64,000 nt of DNA from [Actinomadura] parvosata subsp. kistnae. Lineage in GTDB: Bacteria; Actinomycetota; Actinomycetes; Streptosporangiales; Streptosporangiaceae. This document shows, one piece after another, positions 18,053 to 26,825 of this stretch. The stretch covers positions 682,001-746,000 of the forward strand of contig NZ_OOHJ01000015.1 in assembly GCF_900323885.1 (NCBI RefSeq), read 5' to 3'. The position numbers and the translations under genes are program-made. The notes under the pieces are model-generated. The model searched no databases, had not been told where the DNA came from, and was given only the letters and a program-made list of their open reading frames with translations. The number at the start of each line of letters is the position of its first letter. Within the stretch, counting starts at the first letter, position 1.

Positions 18053-19162
18053 CTACGCCATCGTCTCCTTCACCCTGGACGCCTCGATGGCCTGTCTTAG
18101 CAGGTCTTCCTCCTCGGGTGCGGCAGGCTCGCCGCGTACCTCACGGACGAAGTCGAGCGCGACCTCGGCCTCGGGGCGCCCGCTCAGCCGCACGGGGGCG
18201 GCGGCGGGCGCGGCGCCGACCGGGTCGAAGGAGAGGGCGAGGGTGTGCGGGAAGCGGGCGCGCAGCCGGTCCATGGCGGATTTGGGGCGAACGGCGTCGG
18301 TGAGGACGACCTGCAGCCAGTGGTCCTCGTAGGCGGCGTAGTCGGGGCGGGTCAACAGCTCCTCCAGCTCGCCGCGCAGCCGCCCGACCGGGCGCGGCAC
18401 CGGCGCGGGGACGAACTCGGCGCCCTCCCCCAGCGTCACCAGCCACGACCCTTTGAGGTGGCCCACCTCGGAGAAGGAGTAGGCCAGCGGCGAGCCCGAG
18501 TAACGCACGGTCTCCGACATGCGCTGCCGCCCGTGCAGATGGCCGAGCGCCACGTAGTCGACGCCGTCGAACGCCTGCAGCGGCACGTGCGCCACGCCGC
18601 CCACGCTGATGTCGCGCTCGCTGTCGCTGGCCTGCCCGCCCGTCACGAAGCAGTGCGACAGCACCACCGAGGCCCGGTGGCGGGCGGCGTCGGCCCTGAC
18701 GCGCGTCATCGCGTAGGAGATCGCCGCCGTGTGGCTGCGGTCGGGCAGCTCCCACGCGGCCCGCACCAGCTCGGGCTCCAGGTAGGGGATGCCGTAGAAG
18801 GCGACGTCGTCGACCAGCACGGGCTCCCACGACTGGTCGGGTGAGGTGCGCACGTGCACGCCCGCCGCCTCGAACAGCGCCGAGCCGAACCGCAGCCGCA
18901 GCGCCGAGTCGTGGTTTCCGCTGATCAGCACCACCCGCGCCCCGGCCGCGCGCAGCCGCCCGAGCGCCTCGTCGAGCAGGGCCACCGCGTCGACCGGCGG
19001 CAGCGCCCGGTCGTAGACGTCGCCGGCCACGGCCACCACGTCGACCCGCTCGGCCCGCACCGTCTCGACCAGGTGGTCGATGAACGCCGCCTGCCCGGCG
19101 AGCAGGCTCTCCCGGTGGAAGGAGCGGCCGAGGTGCCAGTCGGAGGTGTGCAGGATCCGCAT
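18053..19162 (-). CDS. sbcD: exonuclease SbcCD subunit D (Mre11-like nuclease)
   Basis: A 369-residue manganese-dependent phosphoesterase that provides the nuclease activity of SbcCD. Metal-binding motifs are HTSDWHLG (~4-11), AGDVYDRA, SGNHDS, and a distal GHLHG. The C-terminal segment is the capping/SbcC-binding region. First gene of the sbcDC operon, with no gap to sbcC; the promoter lies in the ~107-bp divergent region shared with the membrane hydrolase at 19258. Confidence 0.95.
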   Translation of the reverse strand: MRILHTSDWHLGRSFHRESLLAGQAAFIDHLVETVRAERVDVVAVAGDVYDRALPPVDAVALLDEALGRLRAAGARVVLISGNHDSALRLRFGSALFEAAGVHVRTSPDQSWEPVLVDDVAFYGIPYLEPELVRAAWELPDRSHTAAISYAMTRVRADAARHRASVVLSHCFVTGGQASDSERDISVGGVAHVPLQAFDGVDYVALGHLHGRQRMSETVRYSGSPLAYSFSEVGHLKGSWLVTLGEGAEFVPAPVPRPVGRLRGELEELLTRPDYAAYEDHWLQVVLTDAVRPKSAMDRLRARFPHTLALSFDPVGAAPAAAPVRLSGRPEAEVALDFVREVRGEPAAPEEEDLLRQAIEASRVKETMA

Positions 19163-19257
19163 GTCGCAGGAAGCTAACAGGTCTCACTGACAAATGCGGT
19201 ACCTCCAGCCCCACTCAGCGGGAGTAGGCTGGAAGATCAGCGGGCAAACCAACGCAC

Positions 19258-20763
19258 ATGGGGAGGCCAATGCGCACTGGCCGTGGCACCTTGAGCGTCG
19301 CCGCCGGTCTGGTGCTGGTGGCTCTCGCTTCGGTCGGATACGTACTGCCACCCGCGTTCGACCCGCCGCCGCTCAAGGCCGATCCAGCCTTCCAGTCGAT
19401 CCCGGCGCAGCCGGCCGACGAGCTGAAGCCCGTGGTGGCCGCCGATCCGGTCCGCAGCGAGGAGATCTCCGTCCCGGCGGAGGCGCAGCGGCTGGAGGGC
19501 ACGCTCCGGGTGCCGCTCACCCCTGGGCGGCATCCGGCGATGGTGTTCGTGTCGGGCTCGGGCAACGGCTCGCGCACCGAGTTCACGCCGCAGGCGGAGT
19601 TCCTGGCCAAGTCGGGGGTGGCGACGATCGCGTTCGACAAGCGCACGATCGGCTACGACTTCCGGCACCGCGACTTCGGGCTGCTCGCCGACGACGCGCT
19701 GCGCATGGTCGAGTACCTGCGCACCCGCCCGGAGGTCGATCCCGACCGGGTCGGCATCTGGGCCGTCTCCGAGGGCGGCTGGGTGGCGCCGATCGCGGCG
19801 GCCAAGAGCGCGTCGGTCGGGTTCATGGTGCTGGTGTCCTCGCCGAACGTCTCCCCGCTGCGCCAGGTCGCCTGGGCACTGAACGAGCAGCTCCTGCGGC
19901 TGCGCGCCCCCATCGGCGCCCGCGACCTGCTGACCCGGGCGATGGGCGGGGTCGGCTTCGACTTCCTGCGCTACGACGCGATGCCCGCGTTAAGCCAGGT
20001 CAAGCAGCCGGTCCTGGCCTTCTACGGCACCACCGACCCCTCGATCCCCTTCGTCGAGTCCACCAAGGCGCTCATCACCGCGATGCACAAGGCGGGCAAC
20101 GACGACTACACGATCCGCTTCATGGCCAATGGCGACCACGCCATGCGCGTCAAGGGCGGCCCCTTCACCAAGGGCTATCTCGAAACCCTGGCCAACTGGA
20201 TCAAGGGCCTGCCCGGCACCGCCCGGCCCGCCGTGCACATGGCGGGCGCCACCCCCGTCCAGCGGTTCGAGGCCAGCGACGTGCCCGCCGCCCCCTGGTA
20301 CGCCGGCGGCACGATGCTCGGCCTGACGATCTGCCTGGCCGCCGTCGGCTACGTGGCCGGCCCGGTCGCCGCCGTCGTCGTACGCCTGCGCCACCGCCGC
20401 CAGACCCCCGTCGAGACCAACGCCCGGCTGTGGCCGCCGATCAGGCGCCGGCTCAGCCGGATGGCCTGGACCGGGCTCGGCCTGCTGGCCTCGGTGGTCG
20501 CGTTCATCACGCTGCTGGTGATGTTCTCGGTCAACCAGGCGGGCGCCTGGCCCGCCGTGCTGGCGGGCTGGCTGGTCGTGCGGCTGCTGGCCGTGCTCAT
20601 GCTGATCCAGGAGGTCACGGCGGTGGCGGCGTACCTGTCGGCGCTGCGCGAGGGCCTGCAGCCGGGCCGCTGGCAGTACGTGGCGGTGGGGGGCGTGCTC
20701 GGCGGCACCGGCCTGCTGCTGGTGGCGGCGGCCTACTACGGCCTGTTCTCGTTCCCCTGGTGA
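19258..20763 (+). CDS. alpha/beta hydrolase with N-terminal anchor and C-terminal membrane helices
   Basis: A 501-residue protein. A signal-anchor helix sits at ~8-30 (LSVAAGLVLVALASVGYVL), followed by an extracytoplasmic alpha/beta hydrolase domain (~75-330) with nucleophile Ser in WAVSEGGW and a late GDHAM histidine. The last ~150 residues hold four predicted membrane helices (MLGLTICLAAVGYVAGPVAAVV, LGLLASVVAFITLLVMF, VLAGWLVVRLLAVLML, VGGVLGGTGLLLVAAAYYG). ATG 19258 is used here; ATG 19270 in frame follows GGGGAGG by only 3 nt and is an alternative. The fusion of a secreted esterase-like domain to a membrane bundle is uncommon, and no substrate is suggested by neighbours. Confidence 0.8.
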   Translation: MGRPMRTGRGTLSVAAGLVLVALASVGYVLPPAFDPPPLKADPAFQSIPAQPADELKPVVAADPVRSEEISVPAEAQRLEGTLRVPLTPGRHPAMVFVSGSGNGSRTEFTPQAEFLAKSGVATIAFDKRTIGYDFRHRDFGLLADDALRMVEYLRTRPEVDPDRVGIWAVSEGGWVAPIAAAKSASVGFMVLVSSPNVSPLRQVAWALNEQLLRLRAPIGARDLLTRAMGGVGFDFLRYDAMPALSQVKQPVLAFYGTTDPSIPFVESTKALITAMHKAGNDDYTIRFMANGDHAMRVKGGPFTKGYLETLANWIKGLPGTARPAVHMAGATPVQRFEASDVPAAPWYAGGTMLGLTICLAAVGYVAGPVAAVVVRLRHRRQTPVETNARLWPPIRRRLSRMAWTGLGLLASVVAFITLLVMFSVNQAGAWPAVLAGWLVVRLLAVLMLIQEVTAVAAYLSALREGLQPGRWQYVAVGGVLGGTGLLLVAAAYYGLFSFPW

Positions 20764-20770
20764 CCCGGGT

Positions 20771-21688
20771 CTACGACCGGGGCTCTATGTAAGCGCCCAT
20801 CCAGCGGTCGAGCTCGGCGAAGACCTGCTTGCGTACGGGCTCGGCCGACAGCACCAGGTCGTGCACCCCGTCGGGGATCCGCACGCAGGTCACGTGCGGC
20901 CCGAGCGAGGTGGACCAGCGGGCGATGTGCCGGGGGTCGAGCACGATGTCGGCCGAGCGCGCCTCGGGCACGAAGTCGCGGACCCGCAGGCCGTTGGTGG
21001 AGGCCAGCACCAGCACCGGCACGTCCACCGACAGGCCCTTGTGCAGCCGCCGCTGCGCGCGCCTGATCGCGGCCAGCCACATGGCGTGCACCGAGAAGCC
21101 GCCCAGCGGCTTCAGCTCCAGGTCGTAGTCCCACTCGCCCTGCTCGCTGCGGTGCAGCGTCCGTCCGTAGACGGTGCTGGAGCCGAGCGGCAGCGGCCGG
21201 CGCGTGTACGACAGCGGCGTCTTCAGCAGGTCGGCGGCCAGCCGCAGCGGGGCGGGCACGTTGAGGTCGAAGAATGGGCTGTTGAGCACCAGCCCCTGGA
21301 CGAGGCCCCGGCCGCGCACCCGGTCGGCCCACAGGGGCGCGATCAGGCCGCCCGTGGAGTGGGCGTTGATCGTCAGCTCGTCGTGGTCGCGGCGGATGAT
21401 CCGGACCGCCTCGTCGATCTCGGGGAAGTAGTCGGTGACGCTCCTGATCAGGCCCCTGGTCTGGTGCGGCAGCAGCGATCGGCCGTACTTGCGCAGGTCG
21501 AGCGCGTAGAAGTCGATGCCGCGCTGCACGTAGTGGTCGGCCAGGTGGTCCTGGAAGAAGTAGTCGGTGAAGCCGTGCAGGTAGAGCACCGCACGGCGCG
21601 AGTCGGTCTCGGCCCTCCTGGTCACCAGCGTCGCGACGACCTCCCCCTCGAAGTCGTCGGGCAGGGGCAGCACGGTGGTCTCGTACAT
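20771..21688 (-). CDS. alpha/beta hydrolase (lysophospholipase/monoacylglycerol lipase-like)
   Basis: A 305-residue serine hydrolase with the oxyanion region LYLHGFTDYFFQ, nucleophile in NAHSTGGL and C-terminal histidine in DGVHDLV, the pattern of the Hydrolase_4 / PldB group. The start is ATG 21688, one nucleotide after the TAG of the upstream enoyl-CoA hydratase gene, implying coupling; an alternative start at 21700 would overlap that gene. Co-transcription with an enoyl-CoA hydratase hints at lipid or acyl ester turnover, which is inference. Confidence 0.82.
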   Translation of the reverse strand: MYETTVLPLPDDFEGEVVATLVTRRAETDSRRAVLYLHGFTDYFFQDHLADHYVQRGIDFYALDLRKYGRSLLPHQTRGLIRSVTDYFPEIDEAVRIIRRDHDELTINAHSTGGLIAPLWADRVRGRGLVQGLVLNSPFFDLNVPAPLRLAADLLKTPLSYTRRPLPLGSSTVYGRTLHRSEQGEWDYDLELKPLGGFSVHAMWLAAIRRAQRRLHKGLSVDVPVLVLASTNGLRVRDFVPEARSADIVLDPRHIARWSTSLGPHVTCVRIPDGVHDLVLSAEPVRKQVFAELDRWMGAYIEPRS

Positions 21689-21689
21689 G

Positions 21690-22562
21690 CTAGACACCAT
21701 AGGGATTGTCGGGCCACGACGGCAGACCGGGCGGCAGATCCCGGGTCACCTTCATCGGGAAGTCGGCCTGCCGCTTGTCCAGGAACGCCGTCACCCCCTC
21801 CGCCGCGTCGGCGGCGCCGCCGAGCTCGGCCATGAGGCGGGAGTCGGCGGCGTGCGCCTCCCACGGCGAGGACGCCGACAGGCCCGACCACATCAGCCTT
21901 CGGACGGCGGCCACGGAGACGGCCGAGGTGTTGTCGGCGATCTCCCTGGCCAGCGCGTACGCCGCCGGCAGCAGCTCCTCCTGCGGGTAGACGCGCGAGA
22001 CCAGCCGCCCCTCCAGCGCCTCGGAGGCCGGGAAGACGCGCCCGGTCGCCGCCCACTCCATGGCCTGGGCGATGCCCACGATCCTGGGCAGGAACCAGCT
22101 CGACGCCGCCTCGGTGACGATGCCGCGCCGCGCGAACACGAACCCGAAGCGCGCCGTCTCCGACGCCAGCCGCACATCCATGGGCAGCGTCATCGTGACG
22201 CCGACGCCGACGGCGGGGCCGTTGATGGCGCCGATGACGGGTTTGAGCGAGCGGGCGATCCTGAGGGCGACGGTGCCGCCGCCGTCGCGTGGCGCCCCGT
22301 CCACGGTCTCGCCTTCGCCCAGGCGCTCGCCCGGATGACCGAACGTGCCGCCGCCGCCGCTGAGATCGGCACCGGCGCAGAACGCCCGCCCGGCGCCCGT
22401 GACCACCACCGCGCGCACGTCGTCATCGGCGTCGGCGCGATCGAAAGCCTCGATCAACTCCCCGCGCATCGTAAAGGTGAACGCGTTGAGCCGCTCGGGA
22501 CGCTTCAATGTGACGGTGGCGATGCGATCGGTCACCCCGTACTCGATCTCCGTGAAGGCCAT
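21690..22562 (-). CDS. enoyl-CoA hydratase/isomerase family protein
   Basis: A 290-residue crotonase-fold protein acting on acyl-CoA thioesters. The N terminus RIATVTLKRPERLNAFTF, the oxyanion-hole segments GAGRAFCAGADLSGGG and AINGPAVGVGVTM, and the central FARRGIVTEAASSWFLPR are typical. The usual first catalytic Glu position falls at FVFARRGIVTE. Start ATG 22562. It heads a two-gene unit with the following lipase-like gene. Beta-oxidation and isomerase roles cannot be separated from sequence. Confidence 0.86.
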   Translation of the reverse strand: MAFTEIEYGVTDRIATVTLKRPERLNAFTFTMRGELIEAFDRADADDDVRAVVVTGAGRAFCAGADLSGGGGTFGHPGERLGEGETVDGAPRDGGGTVALRIARSLKPVIGAINGPAVGVGVTMTLPMDVRLASETARFGFVFARRGIVTEAASSWFLPRIVGIAQAMEWAATGRVFPASEALEGRLVSRVYPQEELLPAAYALAREIADNTSAVSVAAVRRLMWSGLSASSPWEAHAADSRLMAELGGAADAAEGVTAFLDKRQADFPMKVTRDLPPGLPSWPDNPYGV

Positions 22563-22733
22563 GCCCCGAATGTTATTCGGTTACCGATGTTCACCTACCG
22601 ATAAAGACATATTTCGTATCTGACGCATAGGCTGCCGCCTCTATGGGAGCCTGAGGCGACCGCGCCCCCTGCGGTTCACCGCAGGTTGCGGAGTTTGCGC
22701 CTATGGTGGAAGTCGCGGGGAAACGGGGAAGGC

Positions 22734-24188
22734 GTGCGGCAGGCTAAGGAACCACTGAGCGCCGGAGCGGTCCTCGGGTGGCTGGTGCTGGCGGCACTCG
22801 CACCCGGGTCCGCCCATTTGCGTGCCGGATGGCGCAGGACCGGCCTGGTCCTCCTGTCCTGCTACGCCGTCCTGCTGCTGGCCCTGCTCGCCTTCGTCCT
22901 CACCAACGACCTGGGCAACCTCATCGGCTCCGCCACACAAGACTCCACGCTCGCCGCCCTCATGTTCGGCGCGATCGCCCTCGGCCTGGCCTGGTTCGCG
23001 CTGATCGTGCACTCGTTCGTGGTGCTGCGGCCCGGCCGGCTCGCGCAGTCGCAGCAGATCCTCACCGGCACCCTCGCCGGGCTGCTCGCCGTCGTGGTCG
23101 TCGTCCCCTTCGGGTTCGCCGCCCAGACCGCCAGCACCTCGCGCCAGGCGCTCGACAACATCTTCCAGGCACCCGAGAACGAGGGCCAGCCCCCCGCTCC
23201 CGAGCCCAAGCCAGAAGACCCGTGGGCCGGCCGCGACCGCGTCAACATCCTGCTGCTCGGCGGCGACGCCGACGACAACCGCGTCGGCGTGCGCACCGAC
23301 AGCATGAACCTGGCCAGCATCGACGTGAAGACCGGCAACACCGTCCTGTTCAGCCTGCCGCGCAACCTCGAAGACGTGCGCTTCCGCCCGGGCACCCCGA
23401 TGGCCCGCCGCTTCCCCAACGGCTTCGACCTGCCCAAAGACCCCGGCGGCGGCGCCAGCGACCTGCTCAACAGCGTCTGGGAGTACGCCGACGCCCACCC
23501 CGAGCTCTTCGACGGCAAAAAGAACCAGGGCCCCAAGGTCCTCATGGACACGATCGGCTACACCCTCGGCCTCAAGGTCGACTGGTACGCCCTGGTCAAC
23601 ATGTGGGGCTTCGCCCGCCTCATCGACGCCATCGGCGGCGTCACCATCACCGTCGAGCAGGACGTCGTCTTCGGCAAGTACAACGAGGGCCTGGTCAAGG
23701 CCGGCACGCGCAAGCTCAAGGGCGCCGACGCCATGTGGTACGCCCGCTCACGCACCTACAGCGACGACTACACCCGCATGCGCCGCCAGCGGTGCGTGCT
23801 CGGCGCCCTGCTCGACCAGGCGGACCCGGCGACCGTGCTGACCCGGTTCAACCAGGTCGCGCTGGCCACCAAGGAGCTGATCAGGACCGACATCCCGCGC
23901 ACCTGGCTGCAGCACCTGGTGCCGCTCGCGCTGAAGGTCAAGGACGCGAAGGTGACGAGCGTGCAGTTCGTGCCGCCGCTGATCAACACCGGTTACCCCG
24001 ACTGGGAGAAGATCCGGCAGATCGCGGCGAAGGCGATCGAGGACTCGACCCGTACGAAGGCGGCCGTGGCGGCCTCCGCCAGCCCGTCCTCGTCGATCTC
24101 CCCCTCGCCGAAGAAGTCCAAGAAGGCCGGTGACGACCCCACCAAGGGGCTCACCGAAGGGTGCGGCAGCTCGTCCGCCAAGGGCTGA
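22734..24188 (+). CDS. LCP (LytR-CpsA-Psr) family protein
   Basis: A 484-residue membrane protein likely ligating polyprenyl-linked glycopolymers to peptidoglycan outside the cell. Four hydrophobic segments precede the domain (~8-25, 35-60, 72-95, 108-135), more than the single anchor usual in the family. The LCP catalytic domain spans ~155-360, with the conserved Asp/Arg-rich strands NILLLGGDADDNRVGVRTDSMNLAS, FSLPRNLEDVRF and MWYARSRTYSDDYTRMRRQR. The tail is Ser/Pro/Lys-rich. GTG 22734 follows GGGGAAGG; an in-frame ATG at 22686 would add 16 residues. Confidence 0.88.
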   Translation: MRQAKEPLSAGAVLGWLVLAALAPGSAHLRAGWRRTGLVLLSCYAVLLLALLAFVLTNDLGNLIGSATQDSTLAALMFGAIALGLAWFALIVHSFVVLRPGRLAQSQQILTGTLAGLLAVVVVVPFGFAAQTASTSRQALDNIFQAPENEGQPPAPEPKPEDPWAGRDRVNILLLGGDADDNRVGVRTDSMNLASIDVKTGNTVLFSLPRNLEDVRFRPGTPMARRFPNGFDLPKDPGGGASDLLNSVWEYADAHPELFDGKKNQGPKVLMDTIGYTLGLKVDWYALVNMWGFARLIDAIGGVTITVEQDVVFGKYNEGLVKAGTRKLKGADAMWYARSRTYSDDYTRMRRQRCVLGALLDQADPATVLTRFNQVALATKELIRTDIPRTWLQHLVPLALKVKDAKVTSVQFVPPLINTGYPDWEKIRQIAAKAIEDSTRTKAAVAASASPSSSISPSPKKSKKAGDDPTKGLTEGCGSSSAKG

Positions 24189-24226
24189 TCGCGCCTTTAC
24201 GTTGTAGATCATAAAGTGGAGGACCG

Positions 24227-24865
24227 ATGACGGCGCCGGCGGCGCTCTACCAGGCCGCCGTGCAGGGGCACGGCGGCTTCGTCCGGACGTTGCTGGCGGC
24301 CGGCGCCGACCCCGACCAGGAGACCGAGGACGGCCTGCCGCTGTGCGCCGCCGCCTGCTGGGGGCACCTCGACGCGGTGAACGCGCTGCTCGACGCGGGC
24401 GCCGACCCTGACAGGCAGGAGAGCCCCGGCGCCATGACGGCCCTGCACTGGGCGGTCGCCAACGACCGCCTGGCCGTCGTGGAGGCCCTGCTCGCCCGGG
24501 GCGCCGACCCGGACCTGCGCGACTCCGCCGGCAACAGCCCGCTCTCCCGCGCCGCCGAACGCGGCGCCACGGCCGTGGTGCGGGCCCTGCTCGACCACGG
24601 GGCGGCCCCGGACCCGCGCTCACTCGACCTGGCCCGGAGCCTGGCCGGCCAGGACATCGAGGCCGAGGTGCGGGCACGGGCCGGGCAGTACGCCCCGGAG
24701 GGGGCGCGGATCAGCGTGCGGCGCGAGCCGGCGGAAGGGGGCGGCGAGCTGGTCGTGGCCGAGGTGCGCGACGCCGAGGGACGGCCGCGCTCGGAGACCC
24801 GCCTCGGCACCGGCCACGCCGAGATCGCCCGCCTCCTGGAGACCCGGCCGGGCGCAGGCGCCTGA
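24227..24865 (+). CDS. ankyrin repeat protein
   Basis: A 212-residue, probably cytoplasmic protein. Four ankyrin repeats of ~33 residues run from ~5 to ~135, recognisable by the G-A-DPD turns (AAGADPDQET, DAGADPDRQE, ARGADPDLRD, DHGAAPDPRS) and LHWAVAND-type helices. The remaining C-terminal ~70 residues lack repeats and carry no recognisable domain. GGAGG lies 5-6 nt before ATG 24227. Ankyrin proteins act as protein-binding modules; no partner is suggested by context. Confidence 0.85.
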   Translation: MTAPAALYQAAVQGHGGFVRTLLAAGADPDQETEDGLPLCAAACWGHLDAVNALLDAGADPDRQESPGAMTALHWAVANDRLAVVEALLARGADPDLRDSAGNSPLSRAAERGATAVVRALLDHGAAPDPRSLDLARSLAGQDIEAEVRARAGQYAPEGARISVRREPAEGGGELVVAEVRDAEGRPRSETRLGTGHAEIARLLETRPGAGA

Positions 24866-24972
24866 AGGTGCGGGGCCGGAGAGGGTGTCTCTGACTTCGA
24901 TCCTTCCGTGCATCGGCCGGAGCCGGGATCCCGAGATCGCCTGGCCGGTCGCCGGGCAACGTGCCGGCTATG

Positions 24973-25335
24973 TCAATCGGTCGTGCTCGCGTGCACGGCG
25001 ATGATTCGCCAGCCGTGCGTCTCGTCGTACAGCCACGTGCGGGTGTAGCGCATCCTGGCCGCGAACGGCGCACCGGAGACGGTCCCCTCCACGGTGCCGA
25101 GAAACCACGTCACCCCGGTGCGCCCATCGGCGAGCACGGTCAGCTCCTCCTCGGCCACCTTCGTCATCACCTGCGTCCGAGTGCGGTGCAGCTCCAGGTC
25201 GTCCGCCTTGGTCGCAACGCTCCCACCGAAGGTGAAGATCAGCCGATCATCCAGCAGCCGATCCAGCGCCTCGACATCTCCAGCGAGCTGCGCGGCCTGC
25301 AGCCGGCGCTCGGCGTCCCGCAAGTCCTCCATCAT
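24973..25335 (-). CDS. nuclear transport factor 2-like (DUF4440/SnoaL-like) protein
   Basis: A 120-residue single-domain protein with the cone-shaped NTF2 pattern: an amphipathic first helix (EDLRDAERRLQAAQLAGDVEALDRLLDD), then beta strands ending TRTWLYDETHGWRIIAVHAS. Such proteins bind small hydrophobic ligands or act as minor enzymes. ATG 25335 follows GGGAGGGTGGG; the second ATG at 25332 is equivalent. Stands alone on its strand. Confidence 0.8.
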   Translation of the reverse strand: MMEDLRDAERRLQAAQLAGDVEALDRLLDDRLIFTFGGSVATKADDLELHRTRTQVMTKVAEEELTVLADGRTGVTWFLGTVEGTVSGAPFAARMRYTRTWLYDETHGWRIIAVHASTTD

Positions 25336-25538
25336 GAGGCCCACCCTCCCAGCCGGCGCCGCACCCGCGCCAGGACGTTCACGCTCGGCTGATCTTCGCA
25401 CGTCCGAGCCAGGGACTCCGACGAAGGAACGGGGCTGAAAGACCGTAAAGAACGGGCCTGACCGCTGTGGCGTACCCGGCGGGACCGTCACGGACCGTGG
25501 TCTGCTGGGGCGGAAAGCCGTCACACAGGAGGTCCGAC

Positions 25539-25745
25539 ATGCGCCACCGCGTTCAGCTGCTGCTCGCCACCGCCGCCCTGGCCACCGCTCTCGCGCCGGT
25601 GGTCGCCATCGACCGCCCCACCCCGCCCGGGGTGATCCGTGGCACGCAGGCCGTGCGGCACGCGCTCATGCAGGCGGGCCAGCACTTCTACCGCCTCTCG
25701 GACATCATCGGCGGCATCAACTGGCATCACCAGCTCACGCTCTGA
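25539..25745 (+). CDS. small secreted or membrane-anchored protein, unknown
   Basis: A 68-residue product with a near-ideal ribosome site (AGGAGG, 6-nt spacing before ATG 25539). Residues 1-24 (MRHRVQLLLATAALATALAP) form a signal peptide, leaving a mature peptide of ~45 residues with no Cys and a C-terminal GGINWHHQLTL. I do not recognise it. The strong initiation signal and typical secretion signal argue that it is a real gene. A 12-bp tandem repeat begins 4 nt after its stop. Confidence 0.6.
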   Translation: MRHRVQLLLATAALATALAPVVAIDRPTPPGVIRGTQAVRHALMQAGQHFYRLSDIIGGINWHHQLTL

Positions 25746-25748
25746 CGT

Positions 25749-25820
25749 CAGTCACGAACTCAGCCACGAACTCAGCCACGAACTCAGCCACGAACTCAGT
25801 CACGAACTCAGTCACGAACG
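25749..25820. repeat. 12-bp tandem repeat, six units
   Basis: Six consecutive copies of CAGYCACGAACT at 25749, 25761, 25773, 25785, 25797 and 25809; units 2-4 have C and units 1, 5 and 6 have T at position 4. The TGA stop of the reverse-strand enolase-superfamily gene (25812-25814) sits in the last unit, so the array occupies the junction of two convergent genes. Confidence 0.9.
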
Positions 25821-26816
25821 AAACGACTCCTTGGCCAGCCGCCGCACCCGCGTCTCGTCGATGGCGTGCCCGAGCCCCGACTGGGTCAGCGGCACCGCGA
25901 TGACCCCGGCGTTCGCGCCCACGATCGGGGTGACGATCTGGTTCTGGCGTGGTGGCTGGGTGACGTCGCACGGGAGCGTGCAGCCCGGCAGGCTGGCCAC
26001 CGCGACCGTGGCCGCCCTGGCCAGGCCGGCGCCCTGGCCGCCGGTGCACTGGATGTCCCAGCCCGCCGCGGCGGCCTTGTCGTGGGCGCGCCGGACCTCC
26101 GACAGCGACGCGAACGCGGAGGGCCGCAGCAGCAGCACGCGCGCCGCCCGCAGCGTCAGGTAGTCGTCGAGCTCGGCGGACGAGCCGGCCTCCACCGCCA
26201 CCGAGGCGGCCACCTCGTCCTGGAGCGCGGCGTGGGCGTGGACGTCGGAGGTGGCGAAGGGCCGCTCGATGACCTCCAGGCCGTAGTGGTCGAGGGCCAC
26301 GAGCTGGCCGAGGTCGGTGTAGGCGTTGCCGCAGTCGACGGCCAGGGTCAGCGCGGGGTACGCCTGGCGCACCGCGCGGACGGGCTCGACGTCCCAGCCG
26401 GGCCGCACGTCGAGCGTGACGTGCCCGTAGCCGGCGCAGACCTGCTGGTTGACCCGGGAGACGAGGCTCTCGACGGACGGGTCGGGCGCCAGCCGGACCG
26501 TGGCCATGAGGGAGGTGCGGGTGCCGCCGATCGCCTCGGCGAGCGGCACCCCGCGCATCCTGGTCCACAGGTCCCAGCAGGCCATGTCGACCGCGGCGTC
26601 GCCGCCGGCGACCGTGTCGGGGTGCTCCCAGTCCACTCCGACGAGCAGCGCCGACAGCGACTCCTCCAGCTTCGACCAGGTCTTCGCCTCGGGGGCGGTG
26701 GCCTCGCCCCAGCCCGTCATGCCACCGTGGTCGGTGAGCTTCACGAGCAGGGTCTCCGTCTTCCTGCCGTACGGCAGGACCAGCCGGAAGACCTCGAGCT
26801 CCCGCACTCGCGGCAT
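25812..26816 (-). CDS. enolase-superfamily protein (mandelate racemase/muconate lactonizing, MenC-like)
   Basis: A 334-residue barrel enzyme abstracting a proton alpha to a carboxylate. Lid-domain features occur near the N terminus (GMTGWGEATAPE), and barrel metal ligands appear in LAVDCGNAYTD and in EVIERPFA, with a third acidic position around VAVEAGSS. The usual KxK is replaced by VTLDVRPG, so the strand-2 Lys is not evident. It resembles o-succinylbenzoate synthases or N-acylamino acid racemases; the exact reaction is open. An MFS gene lies 9 bp upstream on the same strand, suggesting co-transcription. Confidence 0.78.
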   Translation of the reverse strand: MPRVRELEVFRLVLPYGRKTETLLVKLTDHGGMTGWGEATAPEAKTWSKLEESLSALLVGVDWEHPDTVAGGDAAVDMACWDLWTRMRGVPLAEAIGGTRTSLMATVRLAPDPSVESLVSRVNQQVCAGYGHVTLDVRPGWDVEPVRAVRQAYPALTLAVDCGNAYTDLGQLVALDHYGLEVIERPFATSDVHAHAALQDEVAASVAVEAGSSAELDDYLTLRAARVLLLRPSAFASLSEVRRAHDKAAAAGWDIQCTGGQGAGLARAATVAVASLPGCTLPCDVTQPPRQNQIVTPIVGANAGVIAVPLTQSGLGHAIDETRVRRLAKESFRS

Positions 26817-26825
26817 GTACCCCCC

